This document shows positions 9,542-16,983 of a stretch of DNA of 64,000 bases, one piece after another. The stretch comes from DATAFF01 sp036257595 (GTDB taxonomy: Bacteria; Pseudomonadota; Alphaproteobacteria; Rhizobiales; Aestuariivirgaceae). The notes beneath the pieces are model-generated. The model was not told where the DNA came from and made no database searches. It saw only the letters and a list, made by a program, of their open reading frames with translations. The stretch is from contig DATAFF010000009.1 of NCBI GenBank assembly GCA_036257595.1, positions 3,665-67,664 of the forward strand, read 5' to 3'. The stretch's first letter is position 1; every line of letters starts with the position of its first letter. The position numbers and the translations under genes were made by a program.

Positions 9542-10942
9542 TTAACGACAGGTTCGGTAAACGCCGCCATAACTCAGATACTTTCCGGTTCGCGGATTGA
9601 AAGAATTGTACTTGGCGCGGCAATAGTCCAGCCATTCCGGGCTGAACCTCGGGAGCGAGCCGCGATAAGCCCTGGAGGGCCCCTCGAGCTGAGGCTGGCC
9701 GAGGGGGCTGTCGGGTATGACCACGCGCGGCGTCGGCACGGCTCGCGGCAAGGTCAGCCGCTGATTCATGTCGCGGTAGACCGTCGAGCGGTCATAGCCG
9801 CGCTGCCACATGCGGTAATCGGTGGGGGCGTTCTGGCTGAAGGCGGGCGCTGATGACAGGAGTGCTGCGCCAGCCAGCAGCAGGAAGCAGCCCTTGACGG
9901 CGCCGAGCAGAATGCCGCGGGTGATGTGCTTCTGCAGCACGGCAGCGATGATGACGACAGGCGCTATCATGATGATGATCACCACGCACATATACCACCA
10001 TTGCGGGCCGCGGGTGCCGTTCATGCCGGCAACCAGCAGCGGCATGGTCTGAGCCTTAACGTTCGAAAGAAAGAGTGCAAGCAGATACTCGTTCCACGCC
10101 AGGATGAAGACCAGCATGAAGGTGGCGGCGAGACCCGAGCGGGCAAGCGGCAGGGCGATGGTGAACAGCACCCGGAACTTGGAGGCGCCGTCGATCTCGG
10201 CGCTCTCCTCGAGATCGCGCGGGATGGCGGCGAAGAAATCGCGGGTGAGCCAGACGACGATCGGCAGGTTGACGGCGGTGTAGGTGGCGATCAGCGCCGT
10301 CCATGTGTCGAGCAGATGCAACTTCTGGAACATGAGATAGATCGGCAGCACCGCTACCACCGGTGGCATGATGCGGTTCGAGATCATCCAGAACTCGATA
10401 TCGCCATTGGTCAGCGCGCGGTCGAAGCGGCGGGCCAGCGTCAGCAGCGCGAGGAGGAAAAGGGCGATGGCGACGGCTGCCGCGAGCCGCCAATCGACGC
10501 CGAGCTGACCCACCGCGACGATGACGGCGAAAAGCAGGATGACGAAGCTCACGACGACGGCGATCTTGATGCGGAAGCGGACGCGGACCAGCGCGTAAGC
10601 CGCGATCGATCCGACGAGAACGGCGAGGCAGGTCGAGGCAAGCGCCACCACCACCGAATTGACATAGGGCCTGAGCGTGTCGCGGGCAATGTCGACCAGG
10701 ATGTAGCGCCAGGCATCGAGCGTCGGCTGGTAGTCGATGAACGGCAGGTAAAACGGCCCGGCATCGACCTGGATCGGCAGCTTGAAGGAGGTGATGAACA
10801 CCCAATAGAGCGGCATCAACGCCACGAAGGCCCAGAACAGCAGGATGGCATAGGTGGCGATCCTCGGCACGATTGCCTGGGTGGTGATGGTGCGCGGCTC
10901 GAACAGGCGCCGGCGGAGCGGTCTCGTGTCGGCGGCGGTCAT
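9542..10942 (-). CDS. Sugar ABC transporter permease fused to a BA14K-like C-terminal domain
   Basis: Inner-membrane permease (MalG type) of 466 residues. Residues 1-351 form the permease, including an extra pair of hydrophobic segments in the middle and the coupling motif E-E-S-A-E-I-D-G-A near 240. It ends in the usual L-G-A-V-K-G, but instead of a stop (GGC TGA in the permease gene ending at 31396) the next codon is TGC. The frame then runs through a signal-peptide-like hydrophobic segment into about 95 residues ending W-L-D-Y-C-R-A-K-Y-N-S-F-N-P and Y-G-G-V-Y-R-T-C, a BA14K-type motif. If both parts are made together, the hydrophobic segment could place the BA14K part in the periplasm (inference). 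The start overlaps the upstream permease by four bases. Confidence 0.85.
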   Translation of the reverse strand: MTAADTRPLRRRLFEPRTITTQAIVPRIATYAILLFWAFVALMPLYWVFITSFKLPIQVDAGPFYLPFIDYQPTLDAWRYILVDIARDTLRPYVNSVVVALASTCLAVLVGSIAAYALVRVRFRIKIAVVVSFVILLFAVIVAVGQLGVDWRLAAAVAIALFLLALLTLARRFDRALTNGDIEFWMISNRIMPPVVAVLPIYLMFQKLHLLDTWTALIATYTAVNLPIVVWLTRDFFAAIPRDLEESAEIDGASKFRVLFTIALPLARSGLAATFMLVFILAWNEYLLALFLSNVKAQTMPLLVAGMNGTRGPQWWYMCVVIIIMIAPVVIIAAVLQKHITRGILLGAVKGCFLLLAGAALLSSAPAFSQNAPTDYRMWQRGYDRSTVYRDMNQRLTLPRAVPTPRVVIPDSPLGQPQLEGPSRAYRGSLPRFSPEWLDYCRAKYNSFNPRTGKYLSYGGVYRTCR

Positions 10943-12048
10943 TGGTACCTCCGCGATCTCTGGACGACGTAATTGAAGAAGGAGATGCAGGTCACCGTCG
11001 AGGCGAAGAGCAGGATGTAGCCGATGGCGGCCGAGCCGCCGAGATCCTGGGTGCGCCAGGCGATGAAGGCGTGCAGCGTCATGGTCTCGGTGGCGAGGCC
11101 CGGCCCGCCGCCGGTCAGCACATTGGGCAGGTCGACGATCTTGAAGGCCTCGATCAGGCGTATGAGGACGACGGTGGCGGCGACCGGCGCGATGGCTGGC
11201 CAGGTGATGTCGCGGAAGATCTGCAGGCCATTGGCCCCGTCGATATGGGCGGCCTCGACCTGCTCGCGCGGCTGATTCTCGACCGCTGCCAGGAGAACGA
11301 TGAACATGAAGGGCGTCCATTGCCAGGTGTCGCCGAGCAGCACGATCAGGCGGGCCGACCAGGGCTCCATGGCCCAGGCCCATTCGCCGAGGCCAAGGGC
11401 GCGGCTGATCGGCGCGAAGGGGCCTTTCTGCATGTCGGCGAGCATGCGGAAGGTGTAGGCAATGCCGACCGGTGTCACCATCAGCGGCACGAAGAAGGCG
11501 ACGCGGAAGAAGCTCCGGCCATAGATCGGCCTGGCGACGAGGAGCGCGAGGCCAAGCCCCAGCAGAAACTGGATGGCGACGCCGACGATGACATAGAAGA
11601 AGGTGGTGACGAAGGTGCCGGGGAAGCCGTCGGCAAGAATGGTGGCGGCGATAAGGAGCGCGATCCCGAAGGCAAGCGCGGTCGAGACGAAGCGACCGAT
11701 GGTGCCGGCGACGGTGACGCTGCCGCCGATCAGATAACGGCCGAACCACAAAAGCAGCGCTGCGGTGACGAGGCCGAGGAAAATCCAGGCGACCGCGCCC
11801 AAGCTCTGGAAGGTGCCGAGGAAGTGATATTGCTGGGTGCCGACCAGCAGCTTCCTGTAGTTCAGGAGACCGACAAAGGTGAGCTTGAACCCGCCCGGGG
11901 CCAGGGCAAAACGGGCAACCGACAGATAGGCCGAGATGATCAGCGGGAACAGCGCGAAGGTCAGGATGATCAGGGCTGCCGGCAGGACCATGATGCGGCC
12001 GGCATGTCGATCGGCCCATTCAGCGATGCTGGGAGCTGATGCGTTCAT
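10939..12048 (-). CDS. Sugar ABC transporter permease (MalF type)
   Basis: Inner-membrane permease of 369 residues, longer than the usual 290-310 because of an inserted hydrophobic region (about 80-150) between the first periplasmic loop and the binding-protein-dependent transport domain. The cytoplasmic EAA-type loop is V-E-A-A-H-I-D-G-A-N-G near 228. It lies between its binding protein gene (upstream) and the fused permease (downstream, ATGA overlap). The heptamer-repeat hairpin occupies the gap to the binding protein gene. No ATPase gene belongs to this set within the window, so it must share one. Confidence 0.87.
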   Translation of the reverse strand: MNASAPSIAEWADRHAGRIMVLPAALIILTFALFPLIISAYLSVARFALAPGGFKLTFVGLLNYRKLLVGTQQYHFLGTFQSLGAVAWIFLGLVTAALLLWFGRYLIGGSVTVAGTIGRFVSTALAFGIALLIAATILADGFPGTFVTTFFYVIVGVAIQFLLGLGLALLVARPIYGRSFFRVAFFVPLMVTPVGIAYTFRMLADMQKGPFAPISRALGLGEWAWAMEPWSARLIVLLGDTWQWTPFMFIVLLAAVENQPREQVEAAHIDGANGLQIFRDITWPAIAPVAATVVLIRLIEAFKIVDLPNVLTGGGPGLATETMTLHAFIAWRTQDLGGSAAIGYILLFASTVTCISFFNYVVQRSRRYQ

Positions 12049-12060
12049 CGCGAGCCCCTT

Positions 12061-12145
12061 TAGGGCTAAGGCAGTAGGCGTTAGGCAATAGGCAGCGAGC
12101 GGTGCTCTTGCCTACTACTGCCTACTGCCTACTGCCTACTGCTAC
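12061..12145. repeat. Heptamer-repeat hairpin, TAGGCAG type (array A)
   Basis: The left arm has units TAGGCGT, TAGGCAA and TAGGCAG with degenerate neighbours (12061-12095). The right arm (12109-12145) has TTGCCTA and three perfect CTGCCTA units. The arms are reverse complements, so the RNA can fold into a long stem on either strand. The array sits between the binding protein gene (stop 12156-12158) and the permease gene (start 12048), both on the minus strand, where such a structure could lower permease expression relative to binding protein (inference). Confidence 0.8.
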
Positions 12146-12155
12146 TCCCCACTTC

Positions 12156-13631
12156 CTACTTTGCGCCGATCGTCGCCTTGTAGGCCTTGAGCTGATCGTC
12201 CTTGCCGATTTCCTCATTGAGGTTGTTCCAGCCGTCCTCGATCGCCTTCATGGCGGCATCGCGGTCGATCTCGCCGGCGAGGAAGCGCGACACCGCCTCG
12301 TCCAGCACCACCTGCTGGTATTTCTGATTCTGCGGGATGCGCAGATCGAGGATCATGTTGGGGCTGCCGAGGCTCGCCTCGATGGCGCCGAGATAGGACT
12401 TGGCCGCCTGCTCGCTCATGCCGGCCTTCTTCCAGTTGTCGAGGTTCTTGAACTGGGAGATGCGGTAGGGGTTGAAGCCGGTCTTGCCGATGGTCACATC
12501 GATATTCGCCTGCGCCGGCTCAGCCATATAGGAGAAGAAAGCGTAAGCGGCATCCTTCACCTTGGGATCGGCATGGGCGTTGACGCCGCCGCCCCAGCCT
12601 CCGAAGGAGGCGAAGGGCGCGTGATTGACGCCGTTCACCGCATGGGGGCACTGCTCGCTCGAGCAGGGCTCGAGCTTGCCGGTGTCGCGGTTCAGCACCG
12701 ATTTCGAACCGGGGAGGATGGCGGCGCCGACCTTGTCGATGACCTTGGACGATGCCGGGTCGATGGCGAGCGTGCCGATGTCGCCCCAATCGAGCGACAG
12801 CGCACAGCGGCCCGAGGTGAACAGGCTGCGGGTGTCCCCGACATTGAGGTTGATCTCGTTCGGCGGACCGTAACCGGTGGTCTCCTTGTAGAGATCGAGC
12901 GCCTTGGCGAAGGCCTCGTTGTTGACGAGCGGCTTCATGTCCCGCACATCGAAGAAGGCGCCCTGGCTCGTGCCCTTGGACTGGATGAAACCGCCGGCGA
13001 CCGAGGTGATGAACCAGTAGGACTGCTGGTTGCGCGCCTTGGCGATGCAGGAGCCGTAATCCGGCGTGCCGTCGCCATTCATGTCCTTGCCATGCAACGC
13101 CTTGGCGGCGGCGAGATAATCCTCCCAGGTCTCGGGCGGCTTCAAACCGGCCGCATCGAACAGGTCGGTGCGGTAGTAGATCATGTGGAAGTCGCCATCC
13201 AGGGTGATCATGTAGGTCTTGCCGCCATATTTCTGCGAGAAGTCGCGGAAGAACGGGGCGACGTCGTTCTCCTCGATCTTGCCGTCCTTGGCGATGCGGT
13301 CGGTGAGGTCCTCGAGAAAGCCGCCGGCGACATAGTCGACCATCCATTGCGGCGCAAAGACCGCGGCATCGATCGAGTTGGTGCCGCTCGACCAGTCGGT
13401 CAGGAGCTTGGTGTAGAGGTCGGAGAACGGAACGGTCGTGACATTGACCTTGGCGCCGGTGAGCTTCTCGAAGTCGGGGGCGCGGCGTTGGAGCGGCTCG
13501 GCGATCTGCGGGCCCGTGAAGGTGACCAGGTTGACGGTCACGCCGTCGAATTCGCCCGCTTGCGCCGACAATCCGGCTTGGGCGGCGGCAAGAAGGGCAG
13601 CGAGGCCCACGAGATAGCGCTTCACCTTCAT
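12156..13631 (-). CDS. Extracellular sugar-binding protein of ABC transporter
   Basis: Periplasmic binding protein (family 1) of 491 residues with a signal peptide ending near A-G-L-S-A-Q-A-G (about residue 26). Typical family features are F-E-K-L-T-G-A-K-V-N-V near 55 and P-E-T-W-E-D-Y-L-A-A-A-K near 165. It has an EF-hand-like D-M-N-G-D-G-T-P-D loop and a Cys-containing insertion (C-S-S-E-Q-C). Start ATG is preceded by GAGGATCTC. It heads the operon with the two permease genes. The divergent fucU-iol operon suggests a sugar or cyclitol ligand, but this is context only. Confidence 0.87.
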   Translation of the reverse strand: MKVKRYLVGLAALLAAAQAGLSAQAGEFDGVTVNLVTFTGPQIAEPLQRRAPDFEKLTGAKVNVTTVPFSDLYTKLLTDWSSGTNSIDAAVFAPQWMVDYVAGGFLEDLTDRIAKDGKIEENDVAPFFRDFSQKYGGKTYMITLDGDFHMIYYRTDLFDAAGLKPPETWEDYLAAAKALHGKDMNGDGTPDYGSCIAKARNQQSYWFITSVAGGFIQSKGTSQGAFFDVRDMKPLVNNEAFAKALDLYKETTGYGPPNEINLNVGDTRSLFTSGRCALSLDWGDIGTLAIDPASSKVIDKVGAAILPGSKSVLNRDTGKLEPCSSEQCPHAVNGVNHAPFASFGGWGGGVNAHADPKVKDAAYAFFSYMAEPAQANIDVTIGKTGFNPYRISQFKNLDNWKKAGMSEQAAKSYLGAIEASLGSPNMILDLRIPQNQKYQQVVLDEAVSRFLAGEIDRDAAMKAIEDGWNNLNEEIGKDDQLKAYKATIGAK

Positions 13632-13678
13632 GAGATCCTCCCGTTCTGTTCGCCCGCATTGTGTTCGGCGGTGCTTGC

Positions 13679-13726
13679 TAGAGCATGATGTGGTGAGGTC
13701 TACCTACCTAAGCACATCATGCTCTA
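13679..13726. repeat. Perfect 14-bp inverted repeat, AGAGCATGATG type
   Basis: TAGAGCATGATGTG (13679-13692) is matched perfectly by CACATCATGCTCTA (13713-13726), with a 20-base spacer that itself contains AGGT/ACCT. It lies in the 156-base divergent gap between the sugar-binding protein gene and fucU. The AGAGCATGAT core recurs at 45865-45875 and 57486-57502 and resembles short palindromic units dispersed in Rhizobiales. It could also be an operator for the divergent promoters. Confidence 0.7.
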
Positions 13727-13787
13727 ACAAGATTGCAGCCGCTGCAGTCTTGGGTCAACATGTGCCTTGCAGCAGAGGAGGCTCGAC

Positions 13788-14207
13788 ATGCTGCTCGGAA
13801 TCGATCCCATCCTGGGGCCCGATCTCCTGTTCGCGCTGCGCGCCATGGGCCATGGCGACGAGATCGCGGTGGTCGATGCCAATTACCCGGCGAGCGAGGG
13901 CGCCAGGCGGCTGATCCGGGCCGACGGGATCGATGCGGTGCGGATGGTCGGGGCGATCCTGTCGGTCCTGCCGCTCGACGACTTCGTCGAGACCGCAGCC
14001 TTCCGCATGGCGGTGGTGGACGATCCGCAGGCGGTTCCGCCGGTCATTCGCGAGTTCGAAAGGATGGTCGGGCGGATCGGGACGCTCGAGCGCTCGGCAT
14101 TCTACGCGCGCGCCAGGAGTTGCTTCGCGATCGTCGCAACCGGCGAGCGGCGGCTGTATGGCAACCTCATCCTCAAAAAGGGCGTGATCCGGCCCGAGGA
14201 GGCATGA
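13788..14207 (+). CDS. fucU: RbsD/FucU family sugar mutarotase
   Basis: A 139-residue cytoplasmic protein of the RbsD/FucU family, which interconverts anomers of fucose or ribose before phosphorylation or oxidation. The N-terminus M-L-L-G-I-D-P-I-L-G-P-D-L-L and the motif R-A-M-G-H-G-D-E-I-A-V-V-D-A-N-Y-P are diagnostic; the His of the M-G-H-G-D loop is the conserved catalytic site. The C-terminus has Y-G-N-L-I-L-K-K-G-V, also typical. ATG at 13788 was chosen because GAGGAGG precedes it by seven bases. It is the first gene of the plus-strand iol operon. Fucose versus ribose specificity cannot be decided. Confidence 0.87.
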   Translation: MLLGIDPILGPDLLFALRAMGHGDEIAVVDANYPASEGARRLIRADGIDAVRMVGAILSVLPLDDFVETAAFRMAVVDDPQAVPPVIREFERMVGRIGTLERSAFYARARSCFAIVATGERRLYGNLILKKGVIRPEEA

Positions 14208-14266
14208 CTGGCGTCGCCGGTGGCCGTGCTCTACCATGCAGCCGCCCTGCTGCCACGAGCCCCACC

Positions 14267-15064
14267 ATGCAAGAGCATATCGAGATATTTCGCGACGGCT
14301 TCCCGCAAGGCTACACCGAAGTGACAGCCCTTTCCGAGCCGAGCGGCATCGCCTTCGGCGTCCTCAATCTCGCCGCCGGGGAGGTCTGGCAGACGGTGAC
14401 CGAGGGCGAGACGGCGTTCCTGCTGATGGCGGGTGACGTGAAGGCAAAGGCCGGCACCGTCGAGCGCCGGCTCGCCCGGCAATCACTGTTCGACGAGAGC
14501 GCGAGCGCGCTTCATGCGGCGGCGGGCGAACAGGTTGAGCTCACCGCGGTCTCGCCAAGCGAGCTCACCCTTTATGCGGTGCGCAATCGCAAGCCCTTCC
14601 CCAGCCGGTTCTACGGGCCGGAGGACGTGCCGGACGAGCATCGCGGCAAGGGCCAGGTGGGCGACAGCTGCCTCAGGCTGGTGCGGACCATCTTCGACAA
14701 GCGCAACGCGCCGCCAGATGCGGAGCTGGTGCTCGGCGAGGTCGTCACGCTGCAGGGGCGCTGGTCGAGCTACCCGCCGCATCATCACCCCCAGCCCGAG
14801 ATCTATCACTATCGTTTCACGCGGCCGGAAGGCTATGGCCATGCCGAGATCGGCGAGACCGTCGTCAAGGTCCGGCAATATGACACGATCGCAATCCCGC
14901 CGGGTCTCGATCACGCGCAATGCGCCGCACCCGGCTATGGCATGTACTATTCCTGGGTGATCAGGCACTTGCCGGGCAATCCCTATACCGTGCCGGAATT
15001 CACCTCAGAGCATCTGTGGACGACCGAGCCGGGAGCCGATTACTGGAAGCCGAGGAACCTCTGA
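14267..15064 (+). CDS. iolB: 5-deoxy-glucuronate isomerase
   Basis: A 265-residue bicupin enzyme of myo-inositol catabolism that isomerises 5-deoxy-D-glucuronate to 2-deoxy-5-keto-D-gluconate. The C-terminal cupin has the metal-binding H-H-H-P-Q-P-E-I-Y-H-Y-R-F segment and later the His of P-G-L-D-H-A-Q. The end has the family motif W-V-I-R-H-L-P-G-N-P-Y. The length matches the family (about 265-270). The start ATG has only a weak ribosome site. iolC follows after five bases. Confidence 0.92.
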   Translation: MQEHIEIFRDGFPQGYTEVTALSEPSGIAFGVLNLAAGEVWQTVTEGETAFLLMAGDVKAKAGTVERRLARQSLFDESASALHAAAGEQVELTAVSPSELTLYAVRNRKPFPSRFYGPEDVPDEHRGKGQVGDSCLRLVRTIFDKRNAPPDAELVLGEVVTLQGRWSSYPPHHHPQPEIYHYRFTRPEGYGHAEIGETVVKVRQYDTIAIPPGLDHAQCAAPGYGMYYSWVIRHLPGNPYTVPEFTSEHLWTTEPGADYWKPRNL

Positions 15065-15069
15065 GCCAC

Positions 15070-16983
15070 ATGGGTGAGCGCGCGCTCGACCTGATCACCA
15101 TCGGCAGGGTGTCCGTCGATCTGTATGGCGGCCAGGTCGGCGGCAGGCTGGAGGACATGGCGAGCTTTGCGAAATATGTCGGCGGCTGCCCGGCCAATAT
15201 CGCGGTCGGGGCAGCGCGGCTCGGCTTGAAGCCGGCGCTGCTGTCGCGGGTCGGCGATGAGAATATGGGCCGCTTCATCCGCGAGCAGCTCGTCCGCGAG
15301 GGCGTCGACACCAGTCATCTCGTCACCGACCCGAAGCGGCTGACCGCGCTGGTCATTCTCGGCATCCGCGATCGCGAGACCTTCCCGCTCATCTTCTATC
15401 GCGAGAACTGCGCCGATATGGCGCTCACGACCGACGATATCGATCCCGCCTTCATCGGTTCGGCGCGGGCCATCGTGGTCACCGGCACGCATTTCTCGAC
15501 GCCCTCGGTCAAGGAAGCAAGCCTGGCGGCGATCGCGGCAGCCAAGGCGTCGGGAGGCAGGATCATTCTCGACATCGACTACCGACCGGTGCTGTGGGGG
15601 CTCGGCGGCCATGGGACCGGCGAGGTGCGCTTCGTCGACGATGCCATGGTGACCAAGCATCTGCAGGCGATCCTCAGCCGTTGCACGGTGATCGTCGGCA
15701 CCGAGGAGGAGATCCATATTGCGGGCGGCTCGACCGATACGGTTGCGGCGCTCAGGCGGATCCGCGCGATCTCGCCGGCGCTCATCGTGCTCAAGCGCGG
15801 GCCGCGCGGGGCGGCAGCGTTGCCGCAGGCGATTCCCGACGATCTCGACGATGCGATCGCCGCGCCGGGCTTTCCCATCGAGGTCTATAATGTGCTGGGC
15901 GCCGGCGATGCGTTCCTCGCCGGGTTCCTGCGCGGCTATCTCAAGGGAGAGGCGCTCGAGACCGCCTTGCGCTTCGGCAATGCCGCCGGCGCCATCGTGG
16001 TGTCGCGCCATGGCTGCGCGCCGGCGATGCCGACATGGCCGGAGCTCCAGCATTTCCTCAGCGCCGGCAGCTCCTATCGGGCGCTGCGCCTCGATCCGGT
16101 GCTCAATCACATTCACTGGGCGACGACGCGGCGGCCGCAGACGCCTGAGCTCACGGTGCTCGCCTTCGATCATCGCAGCCAGCTCGAGCGGCTCGCCGAC
16201 AGTTGCGGGAAGCCGCGCCAGCAGATCGCGCGCTTCAAGGCGCTGGTCTATCGGGCGGCGCGGGCGGCGGCCGGCGATTCCGCGTGTTTCGGCATCATCC
16301 TCGATGATCGCTACGGCCAGGAAACCCTTGATCGCGCCAGCGGATTTGGTCATTTCATCGCGCGACCGATCGAGGTGCCGGAGGAGACCCCGCTCAAGTT
16401 CGAAGGCAGCGACGACGTGGCCGTGAGGCTGCAGGAATGGCCGGTCCAGCATGTGGTCAAGTGCCTGCTGCGCTGCCATCCCGATGATGATGTCGATCTC
16501 AGAGCGGCACAGGAAGGACAGCTCAGGCGCTTGTTCAGCGCCTGCCGCGCGACGAGCCACGAACTGTTGCTCGAGATCATTCCAGGCCGCGGCGAGGCGA
16601 GCGATGCGGCAATTCTCGTCCCCCTGCTCCGCTGGGTCTATGGGCTCGGCATCGCCCCCGACTGGTGGAAGCTCAAGGGCCCGTCGTCCTTCGAGGGCTG
16701 GGCGGCGCTGAGCGAGACGATCGAGAGCCACGACCCCTATTGCCGCGGCATCCTGCTCCTCGGACTCGATGCGCCGGAGGACAGGATGGCGGCGGCGCTT
16801 GGCATGGCGGCGCGCCAGCCGATCTGCAAGGGCTTCGCGATCGGCCGCACCATCTTCGGCGAGGCGGCCGGCCGGTGGATGAATGGTACGTATACTGACG
16901 AACAGGCGATGTCATCGGTCACCACCGCCTATTCGCGGATGATCGAGGCGTGGCGGCAGGCGCGGGAGGAATCGAGATCATGA
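15070..16983 (+). CDS. iolC: 5-dehydro-2-deoxygluconokinase fused to DUF2090 domain
   Basis: A 637-residue two-domain protein. Residues 1-335 are a PfkB kinase that phosphorylates 2-deoxy-5-keto-gluconate: the substrate motif G-G-C-P-A-N-I-A-V-G-A-A-R-L-G near 40 and the catalytic loop L-G-A-G-D-A-F with Asp280. Residues about 350-637 are a DUF2090 domain (L-A-F-D-H-R-S-Q-L-E start, K-L-K-G-P near 535), an aldolase-like TIM barrel proposed to act on the kinase product. This fusion is known in proteobacterial iolC genes. Its stop overlaps the iolD start as ATGA. Confidence 0.93.
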   Translation: MGERALDLITIGRVSVDLYGGQVGGRLEDMASFAKYVGGCPANIAVGAARLGLKPALLSRVGDENMGRFIREQLVREGVDTSHLVTDPKRLTALVILGIRDRETFPLIFYRENCADMALTTDDIDPAFIGSARAIVVTGTHFSTPSVKEASLAAIAAAKASGGRIILDIDYRPVLWGLGGHGTGEVRFVDDAMVTKHLQAILSRCTVIVGTEEEIHIAGGSTDTVAALRRIRAISPALIVLKRGPRGAAALPQAIPDDLDDAIAAPGFPIEVYNVLGAGDAFLAGFLRGYLKGEALETALRFGNAAGAIVVSRHGCAPAMPTWPELQHFLSAGSSYRALRLDPVLNHIHWATTRRPQTPELTVLAFDHRSQLERLADSCGKPRQQIARFKALVYRAARAAAGDSACFGIILDDRYGQETLDRASGFGHFIARPIEVPEETPLKFEGSDDVAVRLQEWPVQHVVKCLLRCHPDDDVDLRAAQEGQLRRLFSACRATSHELLLEIIPGRGEASDAAILVPLLRWVYGLGIAPDWWKLKGPSSFEGWAALSETIESHDPYCRGILLLGLDAPEDRMAAALGMAARQPICKGFAIGRTIFGEAAGRWMNGTYTDEQAMSSVTTAYSRMIEAWRQAREESRS

